A stretch of DNA of 12,840 bases from JBGOUJ01 sp041477005 (GCA_041477005.1 JBGOUJ010000160.1:1-12840); one strand, 5' to 3'. Positions 1 through 5,280 are shown, counted from the stretch's first letter. Numbers and translations are program-made. Notes: generated by a model from the letters alone, not told the origin.

Positions 1-1
1 C

Positions 2-547
2 GGCAAGTATAAGCGGCACTGGGGCGCCTACGGCCACAAGCCCGACGATACCCAGCTCCCGCCGTACAATCCGAATGATCCGCTGGCCCAGCAGTTCCGC
101 ACGCCAGTGCACGGCGTTGCACTCGCCAATGACGGCCTGCTGTACGTCTGCGACCGCATCAACGACCGGATCCAGGCGTTTAAGACAGACGGCACTTTCG
201 TAAAAGAAGTGGTGATCGAGAGGAATACGCTGGGCGACGGGTCGACGTTCGATGTCGCCCTGTCCAAGGATGCGCAGCAGAAGTTCCTGTATGTCGCCGA
301 CGGCTCGAACATGAAGATTCACATCCTGCAGCGCGACACGCTCGAAATCCTGACGAGTTTCGGTGATGGCGGCAGGCAGCCGGGGCAATTTTACGCCGTG
401 CACAGCATTGCCACCGATTCGAAGGGCAACATCTTCACGACGGAGACCTACCGGGGGCAGCGGGTGCAGAAGTTCCTTTACAGGGGCCTGGCGCCGGTCA
501 CGAAAAAAGATCAGGGTGTCGTCTGGCCGAAGGTAGCCAAAAATTAG
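2..547 (+). CDS. NHL-repeat beta-propeller protein, 3' end (5' truncated by window edge)
   Basis: The open frame enters the window at base 2 and stops with TAG at 545-547, giving the last 181 residues. At least three NHL-type blades are visible. One runs from FRTPVHGVAL through LYVCDRINDRIQAFKTDG, a second centres on FLYVADGSNMKIHIL, and a third on HSIATDSKGNIFTTETYRG followed by RVQKF. The motif of a hydrophobic strand, a D/N-G turn and R-I/V-Q-x-F is typical of six-bladed NHL propellers, including those related to peptidyl-alpha-hydroxyglycine amidating lyase. The first residues (GKYKRHWGAYG) look like the end of a preceding blade. Any signal peptide lies outside the window. The substrate or partner cannot be told. 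A GTG occurs at 107, but the frame is open and NHL-like upstream of it, so it is not the start. Confidence 0.82.
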   Translation, partial: GKYKRHWGAYGHKPDDTQLPPYNPNDPLAQQFRTPVHGVALANDGLLYVCDRINDRIQAFKTDGTFVKEVVIERNTLGDGSTFDVALSKDAQQKFLYVADGSNMKIHILQRDTLEILTSFGDGGRQPGQFYAVHSIATDSKGNIFTTETYRGQRVQKFLYRGLAPVTKKDQGVVWPKVAKN

Positions 548-690
548 GACTGGGCTTGCTTTTGCTTTAACGACGCGCGCTCGCCGCAGGACATTACGAC
601 ACGTTACTAGGCACTCCGGCGAGACGTCGTCCGGCGGGGCCGATGTTTTCTGGATGATTCCGGCTAAAGCACGCAGCGCCTCGTTGGCCT

Positions 691-720
691 TACGAATTGG
701 GCGCTAACGAATTGGGCGCT
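691..720. repeat. 15-bp tandem duplication inside the attC-like site
   Basis: Two adjacent 15-base units, 691-705 and 706-720, differ only at their first base (T versus A) and share ACGAATTGGGCGCT. On the minus strand, removing the 691-705 copy would join CGTT to AGGC and restore a perfect GTTAGGC right core. This suggests a replication-slippage duplication within the recombination site. Confidence 0.85.
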
Positions 721-762
721 CAGGCACGGTTTTGGCCGTCGCCTTGCCGCGCCGGGTTAGGC
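702..762 (-). repeat. attC-like cassette recombination site 1 (after the antitoxin gene)
   Basis: Read on the minus strand, the site opens with GCCTAAC (762-756), matching the integron R'' core RYYYAAC, and closes with GTTAGCG (708-702), whose inner GTTAG pairs with CTAAC. Between them lies an imperfect hairpin: the arm GCGC-GG-CA-A-GGC-G-ACGG pairs with CCGT-GCCTG-A-GCGC around a CCAAAA loop, leaving unpaired bases mainly on one arm, as in folded attC. The antitoxin stop TAA (759-757) is inside the R'' heptamer. The expected GTTAGGC right core is not intact. It appears split by a 15-base tandem duplication covering 691-720. The absence of a T tract argues against a simple terminator. Assignment rests on motif and fold only. 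Confidence 0.55.
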
Positions 763-1059
763 CGTTTTCGTGTGCGGACCGTTCCGCCGCTTGCTCTCGT
801 TGCCACTTTCCAACTCTTGCCATAAATCCTCGTGGCGAATACCGGCCCCTGCTCGAATCCGTTGCCGCGCGGCATCCAGAAGCGTTCGTAGCCGCGGCGA
901 GTAGGCCAGCACCAGGCGTTCCAACTCTTGTTCATCGTCAATCGCCAGCAACACCCCCACCGGTTTTCCGCTCCGAGTGACAACAACCGGGCCGTGCGCG
1001 GCTGACCTCAGGTAGGCGCTGAAATGTGCCTTGATATCCGCCACCGAAGTGATCTTCAT
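757..1059 (-). CDS. Phd/YefM-family type II antitoxin
   Basis: This is a 100-residue protein beginning MKITSVADIKAHFSAYL, the usual start of Phd/YefM antitoxins, in which the N-terminal part dimerises and binds the operon's operator DNA. The GPVVVTRSGKPVGVLLAID stretch (about residues 23-41) is the second conserved strand pair of the fold. The charged tail from about residue 45 would be the toxin-binding part. The ATG (1059-1057) overlaps the toxin's TGA as ATGA, and AGGAG lies just upstream inside the toxin gene, so the two are translationally coupled. The order is toxin first, which is less common for Phd/YefM pairs. The stop TAA falls inside the GCCTAAC core of an attC-like site. Family assignment is firm; the cellular target of the pair is not determined. 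Confidence 0.87.
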   Translation of the reverse strand: MKITSVADIKAHFSAYLRSAAHGPVVVTRSGKPVGVLLAIDDEQELERLVLAYSPRLRTLLDAARQRIRAGAGIRHEDLWQELESGNESKRRNGPHTKTA

Positions 1060-1379
1060 AGCTTGATCTCCTCTCGTCCGATCATGAGCCGGCTCCGCTG
1101 TTTGGTCCCGATGGCCAGGATTTGCACTTCCTGACGTTCATGGCTCACCGCATAGAACACCCGGAAGCGGTTCTCTGGACCAAACCGGAGCTCCCACGTC
1201 GCTTCGAACGCCACCGGTCGCTGCAGTGGCTTTCGGTTCCGCGTTTCTTTGTCCGGCTTCAACCGCAACTGCTCCTCGATGGTCGTCTGGATCAGGCCGC
1301 GATACTTGGGCTCGATCGCCCGCAGGTGCGTTCTGACTTCTGAGTCGTAGACCAAGGCGAATGGTTGCCGGCCGGCCAT
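1056..1379 (-). CDS. RelE/ParE-family toxin
   Basis: This is a 107-residue small basic protein. The C-terminal half has the RelE/ParE pattern: WELRFGPENRFRVFYAV (about 62-78), then VQILAIGTKQRSRL (about 85-98) and the ending GREEIKL. RelE members cleave mRNA on the ribosome, while ParE members poison gyrase; the sequence alone does not say which this is. The arginines and lysines in the last strands (R71, R73, K93, R95) are candidates for RNA contacts. It heads a two-gene operon with the Phd/YefM-like antitoxin, with a 4-base overlap. The start ATG (1379-1377) is the only possible one, because TAG occurs in frame two codons upstream. There is no clear Shine-Dalgarno and a very short predicted leader, so its translation may be weak compared with the antitoxin. 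Confidence 0.87.
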   Translation of the reverse strand: MAGRQPFALVYDSEVRTHLRAIEPKYRGLIQTTIEEQLRLKPDKETRNRKPLQRPVAFEATWELRFGPENRFRVFYAVSHERQEVQILAIGTKQRSRLMIGREEIKL

Positions 1380-1381
1380 TG

Positions 1382-1421
1382 ATGACTATTATTATGGTCA
1401 TAGCGCAAGGCGTCTTGTCAA
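1382..1421 (-). promoter_or_regulatory. Promoter with overlapping palindromic operator for the toxin-antitoxin operon
   Basis: On the minus strand there is a perfect TTGACA (1421-1416), then 19 bases, then CATAAT (1396-1391). The -10 sits inside a 20-base near-palindrome at 1382-1401 with arms ATGAC and GTCAT; eight of ten base pairs are complementary. An operator overlapping the -10 is the usual arrangement for autorepression by a Phd-type antitoxin. Transcription would begin only a few bases before the toxin ATG. The 19-base spacer is longer than ideal. Confidence 0.5.
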
Positions 1422-1471
1422 TGACGCCGGGGGTCGTATTCCGCCACGCAAAACGGAGCCGATCAAGCGGT

Positions 1472-1567
1472 CTAACGGTGTCTATTGCCCTCTCGGACCA
1501 GGAAGAACATTTCGATGAAGGCGACGATCAACCGGACGAGCGTCCAGCAAAAGAGCACATAAAGCAT
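1472..1567 (-). CDS. Possible 31-residue single-pass membrane peptide
   Basis: A short ORF starts with ATG at 1567, preceded by GAGGAG about ten bases upstream. It encodes a very hydrophobic segment (about residues 2-24, from LYVLFCWTLV to MFFLV) followed by a charged end, REGNRHR. It could be a small membrane protein, or the last helix of a larger TM2-like protein whose front is gone: the order of a Trp-containing helix, a mid-helix Glu and a charged tail is loosely reminiscent of that group. Its stop TAG lies inside GTTAGAC (1476-1470), a match to the attC right-core consensus GTTRRRY, and a near-core GTCTAAG occurs upstream near 1604. No homology can be confirmed by eye, and it may not be expressed. 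Confidence 0.27.
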   Translation of the reverse strand: MLYVLFCWTLVRLIVAFIEMFFLVREGNRHR

Positions 1568-1759
1568 CCCGAGCCCGGCTCCTCGGTTGCAGCGCCCGCT
1601 TAGACCAGCCCTTGATCTGCCGGCCCAGCTCGGGAGACGGCTGGGGCCACCATACGCTCTCGGAAATGGGACCCAGGCGCTGCTCGCGGTCAAACGACGG
1701 ACGATGCCACTAACTTCGTCAAGCTATATCCTACCGCGACGCTCAAGCCCCGCTGCATC
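1568..1759. other. Non-coding part of the toxin-antitoxin cassette
   Basis: Between the hydrophobic ORF and the inverted repeat no frame on either strand looks like a protein, and no promoter or RNA gene is evident. Together with 1380-1872 this makes an unusually long leader for an integron cassette, which suggests that more than one cassette remnant or an insertion has accumulated here. Confidence 0.4.
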
Positions 1760-1832
1760 CACCGCCGAGGCGCGGAGAGCGCAGAGGAAGGCATTCGGTT
1801 TTCCTCTCTGCGCGCTCCGCGCCTCTGCGGTG
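1760..1832. repeat. Long inverted repeat (MITE/REP-like palindromic element)
   Basis: The left arm 1760-1787 and right arm 1803-1832 are near-perfect inverted copies, reading CACCGC(C/A)GAGGCGCGGAG from each side and continuing through (A/C)GCGCAGAG. They are separated by a loop of about 15 bases. The GAGGCGCGGAG...GCAGAG wording resembles a palindromic repeat family dispersed in many bacterial genomes, whose translations give the recurring spurious peptide LCALRASAV. No transposase is present, so mobility would be in trans. A clear target-site duplication is not seen. Confidence 0.75.
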
Positions 1833-1872
1833 CCATGGACCTTCGGAGCCTGTTCATCGCCCCCGCCCGTCC

Positions 1873-1929
1873 GCCCAACAACTCGGGCGCGGCCCGCTTT
1901 TGGCCGCCGCCTACAGCGCTTCGTTAGGC
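1873..1929 (-). repeat. attC-like cassette recombination site 2 (after the PCD-like gene)
   Basis: The minus strand begins GCCTAAC (1929-1923) and ends GTTGGGC (1879-1873). These match RYYYAAC and GTTRRRY and pair over all seven positions, with one T-G wobble. The interior GGCGGCGGCC pairs with GGCCGCGCC leaving one bulged G, around an AAAAGCG loop, and the flanking GAAGCGCTGTA and CGAGTT parts act as the imperfect L boxes. The total is 57 bases, a normal attC length. The stop codon TAA of the PCD-like gene (1926-1924) lies within the R'' heptamer. This is the best-formed site of the array. Confidence 0.63.
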
Positions 1930-2232
1930 CCCCAATCTTGGTGTCGACCCACTCAGGGGCGTTCGTGCCTGACTGTACTGGCCGAATAAGTCGTCGAGAT
2001 GATTCGCTAGTTCCGCGTCGAGCAGCGACGGACGATGGCCGATGTCCCACGTTGACAGCCACACCGTGACCGTTCGCCAGATGTTCTCCCAGCGCGGGTG
2101 GTGCTGAATTGAAGACACATGCCGCGCAGCAGCGCTCATGAAATCAATCGCCTCCTCGAACGATCTGAACTCGTATGCGCGTTTAAGCTCGGTCCGCTTG
2201 AGCGGCTCCTTGCCAGGGATCTCCGAAGTCAC
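1924..2232 (-). CDS. Pterin-4a-carbinolamine dehydratase (PCD/DCoH)-like protein in the TIR cassette
   Basis: This is a 102-residue protein. YEFRSFEEAIDFM (20-32) and IQHHPRWENIW (42-52) are the core of the PCD fold, followed by VTVWLSTWD (55-63). The HHP at 44-46, aromatic W52, W62 in place of the catalytic His of animal enzymes (both occur in the family) and D72 fit the known PCD motif. The acidic or basic residue normally four positions before the HHP is Ser here, and the N-terminal helix region is shorter than usual. Canonical PCDs dehydrate 4a-hydroxytetrahydropterin for aromatic amino acid hydroxylases; no hydroxylase is nearby. The start GTG (2232-2230) overlaps the TIR stop as GTGA, with GGGAG just upstream, so it is coupled to the TIR gene. 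Its role here, as enzyme, pterin sensor or TIR partner, is unknown. Confidence 0.86.
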   Translation of the reverse strand: MTSEIPGKEPLKRTELKRAYEFRSFEEAIDFMSAAARHVSSIQHHPRWENIWRTVTVWLSTWDIGHRPSLLDAELANHLDDLFGQYSQARTPLSGSTPRLGA

Positions 2233-2819
2233 GAGCTCCCAATCCGACGGCTGGCGTAGCGCCTTGTTAATTTGTTCAGGAGTAAGCTCAACCAGAGTGA
2301 CACGCGGCCTGGGGTATTGGACCGCCTTGCAGAGCGCCTTCGGAAACCCAGGGATTCAACTGTCGACAACAGTGCACTTATGTCTTGCTCCCAACGGTCG
2401 TCCCTTAAGTCGAATGCCTGCCGCTCGACTAACGACTGGATGGGTTCGGGCAGCGCAGCTCTCTCGGGCAACGGTGTCTTGGATAACAGGACCGGTATCA
2501 CAGAGACTCTGTGATCCAGTGCGTGCTTGATCTCGCTTCGAACCCAATCATCATCTCTGTCCAAGCGCCGCCGGCCATACTCGTCTGCGATTCGTAACCA
2601 ATGAGGACCTATGACAGCCAGCAGCAGCGTCGCGTTGCTGAGAGCGCTCTGGATTCGTTGCGCCCAGTCATCAGACGCTCTGATAGCTTCGACATCCATG
2701 AAGACGGTTTCTGGGCCATAGGTTCGCTGCAAGGCGCTATAGAGCCACCGCGCAGCTCCAGCGCTGTCTTGCCGGCGATAACTGATGAAAGCCAGCCGCT
2801 CTTTTTCAGTAGACGTCAC
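2229..2819 (-). CDS. TIR-domain protein (putative NADase effector)
   Basis: This is a 196-residue protein with an N-terminal TIR domain (about 8-150). Visible landmarks are the first strand LAFISYRRQDS (9-19), the VFMDVEAI strand and loop (39-46), the LLLAVIGPHW strand (65-74), and DDWVRSEIKHAL (about 90-101), where Glu96 occupies the position of the catalytic glutamate of NAD-cleaving TIR domains. The VSVIPVLL strand follows. The tail (160-196) is basic with one hydrophobic stretch. An upstream GTG at 2825 sits directly on the AGAGG motif, whereas the GTG at 2819 is five bases from it, so 2819 is chosen. Bacterial TIR proteins often act in anti-phage systems by depleting or converting NAD+. 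This one is coupled by a 4-base overlap to a PCD-like gene, an association I do not recognise from known systems. NADase activity is inferred. Confidence 0.92.
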   Translation of the reverse strand: MTSTEKERLAFISYRRQDSAGAARWLYSALQRTYGPETVFMDVEAIRASDDWAQRIQSALSNATLLLAVIGPHWLRIADEYGRRRLDRDDDWVRSEIKHALDHRVSVIPVLLSKTPLPERAALPEPIQSLVERQAFDLRDDRWEQDISALLSTVESLGFRRRSARRSNTPGRVSLWLSLLLNKLTRRYASRRIGSS

Positions 2820-2857
2820 AACCACCTCTGCACGTAGCCCCGACTCCAGGTTAGCGA

Positions 2858-2917
2858 CTCAGGCATCACCCGCCGCCGCGTCTCTGGCGGCGGTCGGGTG
2901 CATGCCATTCGTTAGGC
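2858..2917 (-). repeat. attC-like site 3, right core degenerate (upstream of the TIR gene)
   Basis: On the minus strand GCCTAAC (2917-2911) is followed by a strong hairpin, GGCAT-G-CACCCG-A-CCGCC pairing with GGCGG-CGGGTG-ATGCC, with two single unpaired bases on the same arm. One-sided extrahelical bases are the hallmark of folded attC sites. After the hairpin comes TGAGTCGCTAAC rather than a GTTRRRY core, so the right end is mutated or rearranged. The stop TAA of the upstream 31-codon ORF is within the R'' heptamer, and the TIR start lies about 90 bases beyond R'', as expected for a cassette. Confidence 0.45.
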
Positions 2918-3007
2918 GGCCTGTTGTGCTGAAGTCTTCGGCCGAACCACCAGATCGACATCGCAATCTAGAATATGAAGCAGACAATTTAAGGACTTCA
3001 GTGCCAT
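2912..3007 (-). pseudogene. 31-codon ORF, possible C-terminal remnant of a small DNA-binding antitoxin
   Basis: ATG at 3007-3005, with GAGG one base upstream and GGAGG further up, opens a 31-residue frame ending in TAA inside the attC-like GCCTAAC. The central CLFHILDCDVDLVVRPK resembles the final helix and strand of many Xre/HipB-type antitoxins, which often end in a D-x-(E/D)-LVVRP-like strand. That resemblance is from memory and weak. An in-frame TGA two codons before the ATG prevents a longer protein, so if the resemblance is real the helix-turn-helix part has been lost. Alternatively it is simply a very short cassette ORF. Confidence 0.33.
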
Positions 3008-3026
3008 TCCTCAATTCGCCTCCACC

Positions 3027-3058
3027 GTGTTAGGCCGTCCGGCCGGGCGGCCTAACAC
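3027..3058. repeat. 32-bp palindrome built from two facing GTTAGGC/GCCTAAC cores
   Basis: Fifteen of 16 base pairs are complementary, the exception being T3038 opposite G3047. The ends are GTGTTAGGC and GCCTAACAC, so each strand shows an attC right core followed about 14 bases later by a left core. It sits at the upstream border of the cassette-like region, before the 31-codon ORF. There is no T tract, so a terminator is less likely, although it could form a very stable hairpin in RNA. It may be the fused remains of two attC ends. Confidence 0.8.
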
Positions 3059-3593
3059 CGGGCCTGCCTCGACCTTGACGCGCTTCAGCACAGCCGGAAG
3101 CGCCCACGCGTTGCCGCTCCGCATGCCGCGACGAGGGGACACGCCCGGCGGAGCACGATTAAGGACCGCGGGGCGGTTCCTTGCGCTTGGCCTTCTTAGA
3201 AACCCGCACGCTGGCCGCCGCAACGTTCCCGACTACACCTCACTTCGACTTACCAAGTCTGACAGCCCTCACAAGCCCAACCACTGCGCACCGGCGCGCG
3301 CGAGGCGCTTCGGCAAGCGGAGGCACGCCGTGGCGAAACGGGTGACGGATCGCCGCAGAGCTTTGAAACTGCCGGAGTGCAGTCAACACGCTCCCCCTCG
3401 TGCGATTTGGGCCGAGGTTCGCCAACCGTCCACATTCCCCTCGCGCACCCGGCGGAGGCTTCCGGCCCGCTGTCCGCCGGGGTAGTATAGGAAGACCTGC
3501 AGGTGCGACAGCACCCCGGGCGGCGGCTGTGCATTTTTCATCCGCGAGCTTGGCCGCCGGACGCCTTCCCGCAGGTGATATTAGTACTGAGCG
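3059..3593. other. Intergenic stretch without a supported gene
   Basis: Frames are open on both strands because of high GC, but none gives a credible protein: the translations are rich in Arg, Pro and Ala with no domain pattern. A 7-bp perfect hairpin, GCGCTTC/GAAGCGC, lies at 3080-3103 with a 10-base loop. No convincing promoter is seen for the gene at 3594. The stretch probably holds decayed sequence plus that gene's control region. Confidence 0.5.
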
Positions 3594-5255
3594 ATGCGAG
3601 CCTTCCTCCTCAGCTTCCTTTTTGCAGCGACCGCCCTGGCGCAGCAGGATATCGACCTCCGTTATCGTTTCGCCATTGGTGAAGGGTCGGCGCCCCTGGC
3701 GGCGGGTTCCGTGTGGCTCTATCACTACGTTTGGGGAGGGCTCGGATCTTTCAAGCTCGCCGACATCGAGAATGGCCAGGCACGGATCCGGCTCAGCAAA
3801 CAGCGCCTGGAAGCGGAGATCCGGCGCCCGGCCCATCCGGGAAGCTATGTGATCGTCCTGTCGCTTCCCGGCGGCCTGTGGCGCCGCACCGCCGACCTGA
3901 ACGCTGCTTCCCTGTTCACCGGATTCGCCGCCGCCCTCAACGCCTTGGGCCAGTCGCATTCCGTGCCCTCCGGCGAAACAGTCCTCGTTCTGCCGTCCCT
4001 CGCCAAGCGCCGCCTCACGCTTCAATTTGAGGACGGCCGCCCGGCCGCGGGCCGCGAGGTCCTCGTTTCGATTTACGTATCCGCGGAAAACCACTGCGGC
4101 GTGCACCAGGGCCTCGATCTCGGCGCGTTCCGCACCGACGCCTCTGGAACGATCGAGGTGACGGCCCCGCTGGTCGACCTGAACCTGAACGCGCCGCACT
4201 ACGAGCTCGAAGGGGGCGGCCCGGCGGGTCCGGCCTACTGGGCCGCGAGCGATCTGCGGATCGGATCCTCGCCTCGGGAGGTGATACGGCGAGCCTGGGA
4301 GCTACCCAGGCGCGACTACGCCCTGCAGGTGGTGAAGCCGGATGGCTCTCCCGCGGTCGGGGTGTCCGTCAGCCAAACCCTGCGCACCCGCGATTGCGGC
4401 GCCCGCTCGGGCGGCGTCGGACAAACTGACGCCGCCGGCGTCGCCCGCTTTCAGCTCATCGCGCCCGCCACCGATGCTCTCCAACTCATCGCTGCGGGCC
4501 TCCCGTCTCAGGATCTCTCCGAGGCCGAGCTGCGCGAGCTGTTTTCCAAAGGCCGCCTGACGGTCCGGTTCAGGAGCGAGGCTTGGCCGTTACGCCACGG
4601 CCACGATCACGTGCAAGGTCTCGACGTTAATGAAAAATGGTTCTGGATTTCCGCCGTCGATCGCCGCACCAAAACCGGCTGGGTCTGGCGCGTCGACCGG
4701 CGGACGCTTCAGACGGTCGCCGAGCGCAACATCACCCAGGGTGCGCTGTACCACGCAGGCGGCTTGCAGGTCGTCGGCGACAGCCTGTGGGTCCCGATTG
4801 CCGAGTACCGGCCGCAATCGAGCGCCCGCATCCTGGAGCTGGACGCCATGACTCTCGCCGAGCGCCGCAGCTTTGCCGTGCCCGATCACATCGGCGCGGT
4901 CGCGAGCGACGGCAAGACCGCTATCCTGGGCGCCAACTGGGACGCGCGCAAAATCTACCGCTGGGCCTTGGACGGCAAGCTGCTCGGCGCCGTCGACTTT
5001 CGCGAGCGCCTGGCGGTCCAGGACATGAAGTGGGTCCAGGGCCTGCTGTACGCTGGCGGCGCTTTGCTGGCAACCAATAACGCCGCCTGCTTCGTCGATC
5101 AGCTCGACCCTGCCTCCCTGGCCGTCGTCCAGCGGTTCGCTGCGTGGGACGGGACTTGCTACACCCAGGAAGGAATGGCCGTCTTCGGCGGGCGGTTCTT
5201 CTTTCTGCCGGGGGACGGGCCGGATTCGCGGATTTACTCGAGAGAAATCCGCTAA
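3594..5255 (+). CDS. Secreted Ig-like plus DUF6454-like beta-propeller protein
   Basis: This is a 553-residue protein. Residues 1-16 (MRAFLLSFLFAATALA) form a signal peptide with cleavage probably after ALA. Two carboxypeptidase-regulatory or Ig-like segments follow, about 140-195 and 242-290, each with a G-x-P-A-x-G turn (DGRPAAGREV, DGSPAVGVSV) and a T-D-A-x-G motif (TDASGTIEV, TDAAGVARF). From about 335 the chain becomes a propeller: HGHDHVQGLDVNEKWFWIS, VWRVDRRTLQ, YHAGGLQVVGDSLWVPIAEY, ILELDAMTL and DHIGAVASDG, like proteins annotated DUF6454. An exported structural or binding role is likely; no catalytic motif is seen. No strong Shine-Dalgarno precedes the ATG. Its stop is 24 bases from the end of the convergent phosphatase gene. 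Confidence 0.86.
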   Translation: MRAFLLSFLFAATALAQQDIDLRYRFAIGEGSAPLAAGSVWLYHYVWGGLGSFKLADIENGQARIRLSKQRLEAEIRRPAHPGSYVIVLSLPGGLWRRTADLNAASLFTGFAAALNALGQSHSVPSGETVLVLPSLAKRRLTLQFEDGRPAAGREVLVSIYVSAENHCGVHQGLDLGAFRTDASGTIEVTAPLVDLNLNAPHYELEGGGPAGPAYWAASDLRIGSSPREVIRRAWELPRRDYALQVVKPDGSPAVGVSVSQTLRTRDCGARSGGVGQTDAAGVARFQLIAPATDALQLIAAGLPSQDLSEAELRELFSKGRLTVRFRSEAWPLRHGHDHVQGLDVNEKWFWISAVDRRTKTGWVWRVDRRTLQTVAERNITQGALYHAGGLQVVGDSLWVPIAEYRPQSSARILELDAMTLAERRSFAVPDHIGAVASDGKTAILGANWDARKIYRWALDGKLLGAVDFRERLAVQDMKWVQGLLYAGGALLATNNAACFVDQLDPASLAVVQRFAAWDGTCYTQEGMAVFGGRFFFLPGDGPDSRIYSREIR

Positions 5256-5260
5256 TCGCC

Positions 5261-5280
5261 GGACAGCCGCGGGCTTGTCC
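5261..5280. terminator. Short hairpin between convergent genes
   Basis: GGACAG and TTGTCC form a 5-6 bp stem around a GC-rich loop in the 24-base gap between two convergent stop codons. There is no T run, so intrinsic termination is doubtful. It is listed because nothing else in the gap could separate the two transcripts. Confidence 0.25.

Noticed and set aside
548..690. Terminator for the NHL-repeat gene
   Set aside because: GC-rich short palindromes such as CCGGCGAGACGTCGTCCGG are present, but no stem followed by a T tract was found.
2926..3005. CTGAAGTC / GACTTCAG inverted repeat
   Set aside because: Eight matching bases separated by more than 50 bases can arise by chance, and the interior does not fold further.
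3240..4199. 319-codon minus-strand frame overlapping the propeller gene
   Set aside because: It is antisense to the signal-peptide-bearing protein at 3594-5255 and has a low-complexity Arg/Gly/Ala composition.
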